Part shown: positions 44,611-51,274 of the stretch, piece by piece
Position numbering within the stretch: the stretch's first letter is position 1
Layout: the number at the start of each line of letters is the position of its first letter
Source: Chitinophaga sp. GbtcB8
GTDB lineage: Bacteria > Bacteroidota > Bacteroidia > Chitinophagales > Chitinophagaceae
Reading direction: 5' to 3'
Length of the DNA: 64,000 bases
Assembly: GCF_019091455.1 (NCBI RefSeq)
Contig: NZ_JAGXJN010000006.1
Span: forward strand, 168,487 to 232,486
Position numbers and translations under genes: made by a program
The notes under the pieces: model-generated
What the model saw: the letters and a program-made list of their open reading frames with translations, nothing else
Told to the model about the DNA's origin: nothing
Database searches by the model: none

Positions 44611-44910
44611 CTAGCCGGCTATTTCGTAGTGTTTCACCGCTTTATCATAACGGATCATTATCTCCTGCACTGTCTGTGGCACCACTGCTACTTCAGGATC
44701 AGCGCCTGCAAATTGTTGGATGGCCTCCAGCGATTCCCATTCGGTAATGATCATGAATTCTACACCTTCCGGAACTTTTCTTTTCAGTATGGATGCTTTT
44801 ATGAAGCCTTTCATAGAGGATAATTTGGGAAAGGTATCGTTTTGAAGATGAGCAATATATACAGGTGCTTTTTCTTCGGGAGTGATACCAGTCCATTGCC
44901 GGGAGATCAT
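44611..44910 (-). CDS. ABM-domain (antibiotic biosynthesis monooxygenase-like) protein
   Basis: A 99-residue cytosolic protein of the dimeric alpha+beta barrel (ABM) type. Visible pattern: PVYIAHLQNDTFPKLSSMKGF, a central strand with EFMIITEWESLEAIQQFAG, then PEVAVVPQTVQEIM. Members include small quinol monooxygenases and heme-degrading enzymes, but many have no known function. No operon partner; it converges on the S41 peptidase gene and is divergent from the DUF2975 gene. Confidence 0.78.
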   Translation of the reverse strand: MISRQWTGITPEEKAPVYIAHLQNDTFPKLSSMKGFIKASILKRKVPEGVEFMIITEWESLEAIQQFAGADPEVAVVPQTVQEIMIRYDKAVKHYEIAG

Positions 44911-45053
44911 AATTTATTGGTTTGCTTATTCAGGCAATTTACTGAATAGTAAAGTCAAAATCAACGCATCTCACAGCCGGAATTCAAATGATGAATTTGT
45001 AAATCAGTTTGACAAGACAAGACATCTATTTCCCCGAAAATTTCTAAAATCGC

Positions 45054-45084
45054 TAAATATTTATTGTTTATCAATAAATATTTA
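45054..45084. promoter_or_regulatory. Perfect 13-bp inverted repeat overlapping a promoter
   Basis: TAAATATTTATTG, a 5-bp spacer (TTTAT), and CAATAAATATTTA form exact arms. The repeat covers the -33 element and spacer of the promoter at 45064-45093, so a bound protein would block RNA polymerase. The HTH protein encoded downstream (45605) is the natural candidate. Confidence 0.65.
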
Positions 45085-45093
45085 TTATGTTTG
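45064..45093 (+). promoter_or_regulatory. Bacteroidota promoter of the DUF2975-HTH operon
   Basis: TTG at 45064-45066, a 19-bp spacer, and TATGTTTG at 45086-45093 match the -33/-7 consensus exactly in the -7 box. Transcription would begin near 45100, about 20 nt upstream of the ATG at 45122. Confidence 0.7.
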
Positions 45094-45121
45094 CAGCATG
45101 ATCTAAAATTCATAAATCATT

Positions 45122-45601
45122 ATGAAAAGAATTTCAATAGTATTTCTTCAGGCAGTCGTCGTGCTTATTGGCATTGTGGCACTTGCTATTTTGATCCGGT
45201 TTCCCTTAACCGAAGGAAGAGCCGCAAACTTAGACCTGTTTAGCATTTACTTTAACCCGTTCATCTTATATGGATACGCAGCATCCATCGCTTTTTTTGT
45301 TGCGTTATACAAGGCGTTCAGATTACTTGGATATATCGGACAAAATAAAGTATTCTCATCAGACGCTGTTAAGGCTTTAAAGAGCATAAAGTATTGTGCG
45401 ATCGTAATAAGTGTTTTAATTGTGATAGCAGGACTATACATAAGGATAGCCCATAATAAGGAGGACGATCCTGCGGGTTTTCTTGCCATATGTATCGTGA
45501 CTACTTTTGTTACTGTTGTAGTTGCAACTGCTGCGGCAATATTTGAAAAAATATTGCAGAATGCCATAGATATGAAATCTGAAAATGACTTAACAATTTA
45601 A
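45122..45601 (+). CDS. DUF2975 four-helix membrane protein
   Basis: A 159-residue protein with four hydrophobic segments (about 8-25, 43-62, 93-112, 121-143). Phrases such as LYKAFRLLGYIGQNKVFSSDAVKALKSIKY fit DUF2975, a family that in many bacteria (for example the YoaS/YozG pair of Bacillus) is encoded next to a small Cro-type regulator. The HTH gene follows after 3 bp. The function is unknown; a membrane partner or sensor for the regulator is a reasonable idea. The gene is under a clear promoter with an overlapping inverted repeat. Confidence 0.82.
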   Translation: MKRISIVFLQAVVVLIGIVALAILIRFPLTEGRAANLDLFSIYFNPFILYGYAASIAFFVALYKAFRLLGYIGQNKVFSSDAVKALKSIKYCAIVISVLIVIAGLYIRIAHNKEDDPAGFLAICIVTTFVTVVVATAAAIFEKILQNAIDMKSENDLTI

Positions 45602-45604
45602 GCT

Positions 45605-45829
45605 ATGCCAATTATTGTAAACTTAGACGTGATGATGGCAAAGCGAAAAATTTCTCTAAATGAACTTTCTGAAAGAGTTGATTTGTCATTATCTAACCTT
45701 TCTATCTTAAAGACAGGGAAGGCAAAAGCAATTCGTTTTAGCACATTAGACGCAATTTGTAAAGCATTAGACTGCCAGCCGGGTGAGATTTTGGAATATG
45801 TAAAGGACGAAAAAGACCGGAGGCTATGA
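45605..45829 (+). CDS. Small Cro/C1-type HTH regulator (YozG-like)
   Basis: A 74-residue protein that is little more than one helix-turn-helix domain: MPIIVNLDVMMAKRKISLNELSERVDLSLSNLSILK, a recognition helix near the KTGKAKAIRF segment, and the C-terminal TLDAICKALDCQPGEILEY that is typical of this group. It is translationally close to the DUF2975 gene (3-bp gap) and probably represses the shared promoter through the inverted repeat at 45054-45084. Its stop codon overlaps the end of modC on the other strand by 6 bp. Confidence 0.87.
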   Translation: MPIIVNLDVMMAKRKISLNELSERVDLSLSNLSILKTGKAKAIRFSTLDAICKALDCQPGEILEYVKDEKDRRL

Positions 45830-46672
45830 TCTTATTATAGAAACCCCTGCAGGATCACAGGTAATTTCAACCTTATCATTGATCTGGAGCTTTTTAACAG
45901 ATACATCTATCCTTATCATACGATCATCGATCAGCACAACAGCATTACCATTGTCTTCAATGGCCACAATAGTGCCTGTCAAAGTTCCGGGGGTAAATGA
46001 GTGCAGGAAAAAAGCTGCCGGTGCAGCCAGTTGCTGGAACTTCCCATTTCCAAGATGGAAAACGGTATCTGAAAGCCTGATGATCTCGTCGCTGTTATGG
46101 CTTACCAGGATGGTCGTTAATCCAAAGCGTTTGTGCATTTCAGCCAGAGTACCCTGTAATTGAGCGCGCATGCCGCTATCAACAGCAGACAACGGCTCGT
46201 CCAGCAGTAATACAGACGGTTTTTTTACAATGGCCCTTGCCAGTGCAACACGTTGCTGCTGCCCGCCGGAAAGTGCCTGGATCTTTCTGGCAGCCAGATT
46301 CGATAATCCGCTCAGCTCCAGTAATTCATCAACAATTTCTTTTGATTCATTTTTTTTCAATGCAAATGAAATGTTTTCCCGCACATTCATATTTGGGAAC
46401 AACGCATAATCCTGGAATACAAAACCAATTTTCCGGTGCTGGGGTTCGGCATTGATCTTTTTTGCACCGTCAAACCATACGGTCTCATTTACTTTTATAT
46501 ATCCGTTCTCCGGTTTCATAAATCCGGCCAGCATCCGCAGGAGGGAGGTTTTGCCGGAACCGGATGCCCCATATAAACTAACGAATTTCCCGCTCTCGAT
46601 CCGTGCGCTTACGTTTAATTGCATTTCACCTTCGGCGGTATGTAACGTTTTATTTAAAGAGAACTCGATCAT
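45824..46672 (-). CDS. modC: Molybdate ABC transporter ATP-binding protein
   Basis: About 282 residues. The ABC domain has Walker A GASGSGKT, Q-loop FVFQDYALFPNM, signature LSGGQQQR, Walker B VLLLDEP and the H-loop His in LVSHNSDE. A short C-terminal TOBE/Mop-like part (LTGTIVAIEDNGNAVVLIDD) could sense molybdate. It powers uptake with ModB (gene 24 bp upstream) and ModA. ATG at 46672 is preferred; a TTG at 46693 is also in frame and would sit 3 bp after the modB stop. The 3' end overlaps the HTH gene stop. Tungstate or sulfate specificity cannot be excluded from this subunit alone. Confidence 0.88.
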   Translation of the reverse strand: MIEFSLNKTLHTAEGEMQLNVSARIESGKFVSLYGASGSGKTSLLRMLAGFMKPENGYIKVNETVWFDGAKKINAEPQHRKIGFVFQDYALFPNMNVRENISFALKKNESKEIVDELLELSGLSNLAARKIQALSGGQQQRVALARAIVKKPSVLLLDEPLSAVDSGMRAQLQGTLAEMHKRFGLTTILVSHNSDEIIRLSDTVFHLGNGKFQQLAAPAAFFLHSFTPGTLTGTIVAIEDNGNAVVLIDDRMIRIDVSVKKLQINDKVEITCDPAGVSIIRS

Positions 46673-46696
46673 AACTTTTCTGTCGTTATCCAATGG

Positions 46697-47371
46697 TTAA
46701 TAAAATCCCTGCTGCTGCGTTTTGCGGTTGAATGAATATAGGATCAATAAGGTAGTAAACGACAGGACCAGTAAAATACCCGCATATACGTTGGCGTTAT
46801 AATAATTGAATGTTTCCACTTCATCGTAGATGGCAATAGAGGCGGTCCGTGTTTTTCCAGGCATGTTGCCTCCTATCATCAGTACCACACCAAATTCACC
46901 AACAGTATGGGCAAACGATAATACAATGGCGGTAAGCAACGATGGTTTGATATTCGGCAGCAACACTTTGAGCAATGTTTGCCATTTGGTTTTTCCCAGG
47001 GAATAAGCGGCCTCTTTTAAGCTGGGGGGTAATGAGGACAGCCCGGACCTGATAGGGTGTACCATAAAAGGCAGGCTGTAAATAACCGATGCTATTAACA
47101 GGCCGCCGAATGAAAATACCAGCCGTACGTTTAGCCATTGTTCCAGCCATTTGCCAAAGCCGTTTGCGGGGCTGAATGCCAGCAACAAATAAAAGCCTAT
47201 TACTGTAGGGGGCAAAACCAGGGGCATGCTTACAATGGCCTCAATGACTGTTTTAAAAATATTCCTTTTCCCGGAAAGCCAGTTGGCAAGGGGCACAGCT
47301 ACAATGAACAGGATAAGCGTTGTGCCGAACGCCAGTTTTAAGGTGAGCCATATAGGATCAAACTTTATCAT
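46697..47371 (-). CDS. modB: Molybdate ABC transporter permease
   Basis: A 224-residue inner-membrane permease with about five to six helices. Typical ModB phrases are seen (AIVSMPLVLPPTVIGFYLL, IYSLPFMVHPIRSGL) and the EAA loop that docks the ATPase (LKEAAYSLGKTKWQTLLKVLLPNI), then FAHTVGEFGVVLMIGGNMPGKT. Its start overlaps the modA stop by 4 bp (ATGA), so translation is probably coupled. The C-terminus is the usual short cytosolic end. Confidence 0.92.
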   Translation of the reverse strand: MIKFDPIWLTLKLAFGTTLILFIVAVPLANWLSGKRNIFKTVIEAIVSMPLVLPPTVIGFYLLLAFSPANGFGKWLEQWLNVRLVFSFGGLLIASVIYSLPFMVHPIRSGLSSLPPSLKEAAYSLGKTKWQTLLKVLLPNIKPSLLTAIVLSFAHTVGEFGVVLMIGGNMPGKTRTASIAIYDEVETFNYYNANVYAGILLVLSFTTLLILYSFNRKTQQQGFY

Positions 47372-48123
47372 TTTACTAAATATCCTGATTGTTTATAAAT
47401 AGCTTTTGCTGTTGGTGAACAAAGAAAGTTGTAGAACTTTCTCGCTGCAGCCTCATGGTCGCCCCGGGCATTTTTTAAAAGTACAGCCGCCTGTTCGATC
47501 GGTGGATAATCGCCGGCGTTAAGCTCCACCCATTTGCCCTTATCTTTCATCTCTTTTGAAACCACAATTGATTTTGCCGTGAAACCTATGTCTGCACTTT
47601 GCGTAGCAATAAACTGGCTCGTTTGGGTAATGCTTTCCCCGGTTACCAGTTTAGACGAAACCCTGTTGTACAGATCATACTTTTTCAGCAGGGACTGTGC
47701 TGCGCTGCCATAAGGAGCCGTCTGGGGATTAGCAATAGCAATGCTTTTGATGACGGTATCCTGCAAGAGCCCCAGATCGGCTGCAGGCTGGATCTCAGGC
47801 CGGACGCTCCACAGCACAAGCACTCCCTGGGCATATACCCGGGGCGGTTCAAGTGCGAAATGAGCATCAGCCAATGTCTGAGGGAATTTTGTATCGGCAG
47901 ACACAAAAATATCAAAAGGCGCATCGTGCATGATCTGCTGTGTAAGCTTACCGGATGCACCCAGCACAACATCAATTTTTGTTTGGTCTGTTTTATTGTA
48001 TTCCGTTACCAGGGCCTCTATAGTATATTGCATATTTGCAGCAACGGCTACCGTTAGTTTTGGCTGTTTGGATGATTGGCACGAAATAAATGCCAGTAAA
48101 AGAACAACTGCTATTTTCTTCAT
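47368..48123 (-). CDS. modA: Molybdate-binding lipoprotein
   Basis: A 251-residue substrate-binding protein. The start at 48123 gives MKKIAVVLLLAFISC, a lipoprotein signal with Cys15; a longer frame to 48219 is not needed. The mature part has the ModA pattern: TVAVAANMQYTIEALV, VLGASGKLTQQI, PFDIFVSADTKFPQTL, IANPQTAPYGSAAQ, and ATQSADIGFTAKS. The Ser and Thr positions fit oxyanion binding. It is the first gene of modABC; a TATATTTA element on the minus strand at 48198-48205 may be its -7 box. Confidence 0.92.
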   Translation of the reverse strand: MKKIAVVLLLAFISCQSSKQPKLTVAVAANMQYTIEALVTEYNKTDQTKIDVVLGASGKLTQQIMHDAPFDIFVSADTKFPQTLADAHFALEPPRVYAQGVLVLWSVRPEIQPAADLGLLQDTVIKSIAIANPQTAPYGSAAQSLLKKYDLYNRVSSKLVTGESITQTSQFIATQSADIGFTAKSIVVSKEMKDKGKWVELNAGDYPPIEQAAVLLKNARGDHEAAARKFYNFLCSPTAKAIYKQSGYLVK

Positions 48124-48197
48124 GATCTTACTATTTAACCGGCCTGTCCACATCAACAGGGATCTTGCTGGCAGCTGGTGTTGCGTCTCAGAAGAAG

Positions 48198-48205
48198 TAA
48201 ATATA
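48198..48205 (-). promoter_or_regulatory. Possible -7 element of modABC
   Basis: The minus strand reads TATATTTA, one mismatch from TAnnTTTG, 75-82 bp upstream of the modA ATG. No good -33 element was found at the right spacing. Confidence 0.3.
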
Positions 48206-48333
48206 GTGCCGTGCTGCAATTTCGCCTAATTTTTTAAACCTTTTGCTTTTTCCGGCTGTTATTAACCTGCTAATTGTCATTGTGAACATATCCTATCACT
48301 CAAAAAACCACTCTTCACCCTCAAACCTTCATT

Positions 48334-49281
48334 ATGAAACGTATTGTATTAATTGGTAACAAATCATGGGAAGTTGAACCCATCCTGAATGCCCTGCTGA
48401 ATAGCACTATCCGTCCGCAGGCGCTGCCCAATCCCAGCAAGTTAAACTATCCCTGGACCCTTAAGCAGGGAGCTGCTGAACCCAGGGCCGTGTGGGATAA
48501 TTTTTCCCAGGTTACTGTGGAACTATGGTGTATCCAGGACATCATGGACCCGCAGTGGAACCCCTCCAGCTCACAGGGCAAACATGCCAGCCTTCCCAAG
48601 GTGCTGGCTTACCGGCAGGAACCGCCTGACCTGGTAGTCGCCATGGGAACGGCTGCGCTGGGACTGGATAATAGTAATAACAATGGCTGCGTAACCGTGG
48701 GCAGCAACATCTTTATCCACAATTTTCATCCTAACGGCGAAAACCCGCAAAGTAAATGGGACGATCCTGCCCATTTTGAGAAGGTGCTGCCCTCTGCTAT
48801 TGCTCCCGACTTCTTTAAACTATTAGATGCAGCTACTGTCAGCGCAATAGAGTCGGGGTTATTAAAGCCCTACCTCAATCCATCCCCAAATATTGAGGTA
48901 ATGAGCAACAAAGACTATGTTGGCGTAAGTGTGGTGAATATCACAAACTATGCGGATTATGCCACCTCTGATACAGCGGGCCTGCAGGCATTGGCTAACA
49001 CCGGCAACAAGAACCCGGTAGGCTCCGTAGAAACCACGCATGGCGTAATACGGCTGTTATGTGATGCACCTTTTATTTTCATGTCCGGTATTACGGACAG
49101 GGAAGGGCATTTTGCTGATGATGTAGATGGGAAAGATGGAAAGGGAAATGTAAAAACAGCTGCACAGAACTTTACTGCTGCATTTAATATAGGCGTATGC
49201 CTGAGCCATATGATCCCTAAAATGGCTGCCTATGTAACTGCCGGCCAGCCCAAAGTTGTAAAGGTGCCCCAGGCGCTTTAA
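48334..49281 (+). CDS. Nucleoside-phosphorylase-like protein, divergent
   Basis: A 315-residue protein without signal peptide. The opening KRIVLIGNKSWEVEPILNAL, the segment PDLVVAMGTAALGL, and especially VETTHGVIRLLCDAPFIFMSGITDREGHF followed by QNFTAAFNIGVCLSHMI have the layout of the purine nucleoside phosphorylase/MTA nucleosidase fold, where a Met-Glu-x-x strand and an xGISDxA strand form the active site. Here the Glu (VETTHG) and Asp (ITDREG) are kept but surrounding residues differ. Substrate is unknown and it could be a non-nucleoside member. It stands alone, divergent from modABC, with a hairpin after its stop. Confidence 0.55.
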   Translation: MKRIVLIGNKSWEVEPILNALLNSTIRPQALPNPSKLNYPWTLKQGAAEPRAVWDNFSQVTVELWCIQDIMDPQWNPSSSQGKHASLPKVLAYRQEPPDLVVAMGTAALGLDNSNNNGCVTVGSNIFIHNFHPNGENPQSKWDDPAHFEKVLPSAIAPDFFKLLDAATVSAIESGLLKPYLNPSPNIEVMSNKDYVGVSVVNITNYADYATSDTAGLQALANTGNKNPVGSVETTHGVIRLLCDAPFIFMSGITDREGHFADDVDGKDGKGNVKTAAQNFTAAFNIGVCLSHMIPKMAAYVTAGQPKVVKVPQAL

Positions 49282-49289
49282 TATATTAA

Positions 49290-49318
49290 AGAACCGGGAG
49301 CGCTTATCTCCCGGTTCT
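49290..49318 (+). terminator. Perfect 11-bp hairpin after the phosphorylase-like gene
   Basis: AGAACCGGGAG and CTCCCGGTTCT flank a 7-base loop, 9 bp after the stop codon. No T-run follows on the plus strand, so termination efficiency is uncertain. Confidence 0.55.
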
Positions 49319-49381
49319 ACCCCGCCACGCTTATTCCGGTTCGCCGGTATTTTTAGCCGTAGAAAATTTTTTTTCTATTTT

Positions 49382-49404
49382 TAGCGCGGTCAAAGCTCGC
49401 GCTA
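49382..49404 (+). promoter_or_regulatory. Hairpin directly before the TTG start of the second ECF sigma gene
   Basis: TAGCGCG and CGCGCTA form a perfect 7-bp stem with a 9-base loop, ending 2 nt before the TTG start at 49407. In the mRNA it would cover the ribosome landing site and may reduce sigma translation. Confidence 0.45.
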
Positions 49405-49406
49405 TA

Positions 49407-49982
49407 TTGTCTGACAGTTTCCTACATACAGAGAAAGATATTTTCCAACAGATTGCTAACGGGGATCATGATGCCTTTACCCGCCTGGTGGATAGGTATT
49501 GGAATAACCTGTATGGACAGGCTATGGCTTACCTGAAAGACTCTCATAAGGCCCAGGATGTGGTACAGGAAGTATTTCTGACCATTTGGAAGAACCGCAA
49601 AACCCTCTCAGACATAGAACGGCCGGAGCATTATTTGTACACGATGGCCAAGAACAGGATCCTAAGTGAATTTAGAAAGAAGCTGCTGATCCCGATCCCG
49701 GACAGTATGGAGCAGCTGCAAACGGCAGCTGATTCCCCGGCCGATGAGCAGCTGTCTGCCAAACAGCTCCAGGAGCTGGTGCAAACAGTGGTAGAACAGA
49801 TGCCGCCACAGCGCCGGGCGGTTTTTGAGCTGAGCCGGCATGAGGGGTTAAAGTATGAGGAGATTGCAGCGCGGCTGGGAATTTCCCGGGAAACAGTGAA
49901 AGGCCATATGGTAAAGGCCCTGGCGCAGGTACGGACCTTTATACGGCATGCGCTGCGGCTGCTGTTCCAAATTTTTTTTTAA
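49407..49982 (+). CDS. ECF-type RNA polymerase sigma factor (FecI-like)
   Basis: A 191-residue sigma factor. Region 2: AFTRLVDRYWNNLYGQAMAY, KAQDVVQEVFLTIWKNRKTL, EHYLYTMAKNRILSEFRKK. Region 4: MPPQRRAVFELSRHEGLKY, EEIAARLGISRETVKGHMVKAL. It probably drives the mannoside locus behind it under control of the FecR protein encoded 43 bp downstream. The start is TTG at 49407 (MSDSFLHTEKDIF), the same unusual start as the first ECF gene. The 3' end is CAAATTTTTTTTTAA, nine T bases running into the stop. It is clearly a relative of the sigma at 30594 but not a recent copy. Confidence 0.9.
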   Translation: MSDSFLHTEKDIFQQIANGDHDAFTRLVDRYWNNLYGQAMAYLKDSHKAQDVVQEVFLTIWKNRKTLSDIERPEHYLYTMAKNRILSEFRKKLLIPIPDSMEQLQTAADSPADEQLSAKQLQELVQTVVEQMPPQRRAVFELSRHEGLKYEEIAARLGISRETVKGHMVKALAQVRTFIRHALRLLFQIFF

Positions 49983-50024
49983 AGAGAGCAACCCTCTTTT
50001 GACGCTTGCGCGTCTTTATACTAT

Positions 50025-51176
50025 ATGCACACCGACGAATTCAAGGAGCTATTGGAAAAATACCTGGATGACAGGATTACACCGGACGAACGCCGGCAGC
50101 TAACGGCCGCGCTGGAAGACCTGGCCTGTGTGCAGCTGCTGGACGGGACGATCTACGATGAGCTGGTGGCGCGGGCCTATGAAGGAACGCCGGATGAAGG
50201 GATCAGGCAACTGATCCGGCAGCGGCTGGATCAGGAAGTGGCGCCTGTTTATACCATCAGGCCCCGGAGAAGGTATCAATGGGCGGTGGCGGCCGCGGTA
50301 CTTGCGCTGGTGGCCGGAGCATATTTATGGTTGCAGCGGCCGGCCACGCGGCCCCTGACACAACAGCCTGTCACCAATGTGATGCCCGGCACACACAAGG
50401 CTATCCTGACCTTATCAGATGGGTCCAAAGTGACTTTGGACAGCACCGGCAGCCAGGTGATCCGGCAGGGCGCAACGGCTATTCATCAACAGGGTGGCCA
50501 ACTAAAGTATGAAGCTCAGAGCACGGCCGCTGCTGTTCAGTATAATATACTAAGCACTCCAAGAGGCGGCCAGTTCCGGATCACACTCCCGGATGGCACG
50601 CAGGTGTGGTTAAACGCGGCATCCACGTTACGTTATCCAACCGCCTTTACGGGCCCGGAAAGGCTCGTGGAGATAACCGGAGAAGCTTATTTTGAAGTAA
50701 CAGCCAATGCGGCTCAGCCATTCAGGGTAAAGATGAAAGATGCTGAGGTGGAAGTGCTGGGAACAAGCTTTAATGTGAATGCCTATGCAGATGAACCAAC
50801 CATACAAACTACTTTACTGGAAGGCTCTGTTAAGCTCTCTTCCAATAACAGCCACCTATTACTTAAACCGGGACAGCAGGCAATTTTAGGGGTTAACAAG
50901 GAGTTCAACATCAATCAGGTAGATCCTAACGATGCCATTGCCTGGAAAAATGGCTATTTCCTCTTTAAAAATGAGGGCATCGAAAGCGTTATGAGAACCA
51001 TTGCACGCTGGTATGACGTGGACGTCAGCTATCAGGGCGATGTGCTGAAGCAGCGCCTGGGGGGAACAGTGTCCCGTTATGAAAAACTGGAAGATCTGTT
51101 AAAGACAATTGAATTAACCAAAAGCTTAAAATTTAAAATTGAGGGAAGGAGGGTAACCATTATGCCATCAAATTAA
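50025..51176 (+). CDS. FecR-type anti-sigma factor (FecR and DUF4974 domains)
   Basis: A 383-residue protein with a cytosolic N-terminal part (1-82), a transmembrane helix (about 85-103, WAVAAAVLALVAGAYLWL), a periplasmic FecR domain (ILTLSDGSKVTLDSTGSQVIRQG, FRITLPDGTQVWLNAASTL, FEVTANAAQPFRVKMKDAEV) and a C-terminal DUF4974 domain (KNGYFLFKNEGIESVMRTIARWYDVDV). It holds the sigma factor encoded upstream until the STN domain of the SusC encoded downstream signals. Similarity to the FecR at 31269 is obvious along its whole length, so the two loci come from an old duplication or a shared ancestor. Confidence 0.93.
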   Translation: MHTDEFKELLEKYLDDRITPDERRQLTAALEDLACVQLLDGTIYDELVARAYEGTPDEGIRQLIRQRLDQEVAPVYTIRPRRRYQWAVAAAVLALVAGAYLWLQRPATRPLTQQPVTNVMPGTHKAILTLSDGSKVTLDSTGSQVIRQGATAIHQQGGQLKYEAQSTAAAVQYNILSTPRGGQFRITLPDGTQVWLNAASTLRYPTAFTGPERLVEITGEAYFEVTANAAQPFRVKMKDAEVEVLGTSFNVNAYADEPTIQTTLLEGSVKLSSNNSHLLLKPGQQAILGVNKEFNINQVDPNDAIAWKNGYFLFKNEGIESVMRTIARWYDVDVSYQGDVLKQRLGGTVSRYEKLEDLLKTIELTKSLKFKIEGRRVTIMPSN

Positions 51177-51274
51177 CTCGCCAGCTAATTAATTAAGCCT
51201 AACATTTATTTGTGAATTTCTAATGCACATGTGTGCAGGCGGGTGTCCTGTGCGCGGTTTAAATATTCCTAGTT

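Noticed and set aside
47599..48057. Plus-strand frame of 152 codons inside modA
   Set aside because: Antisense shadow of a gene with complete ModA motifs.
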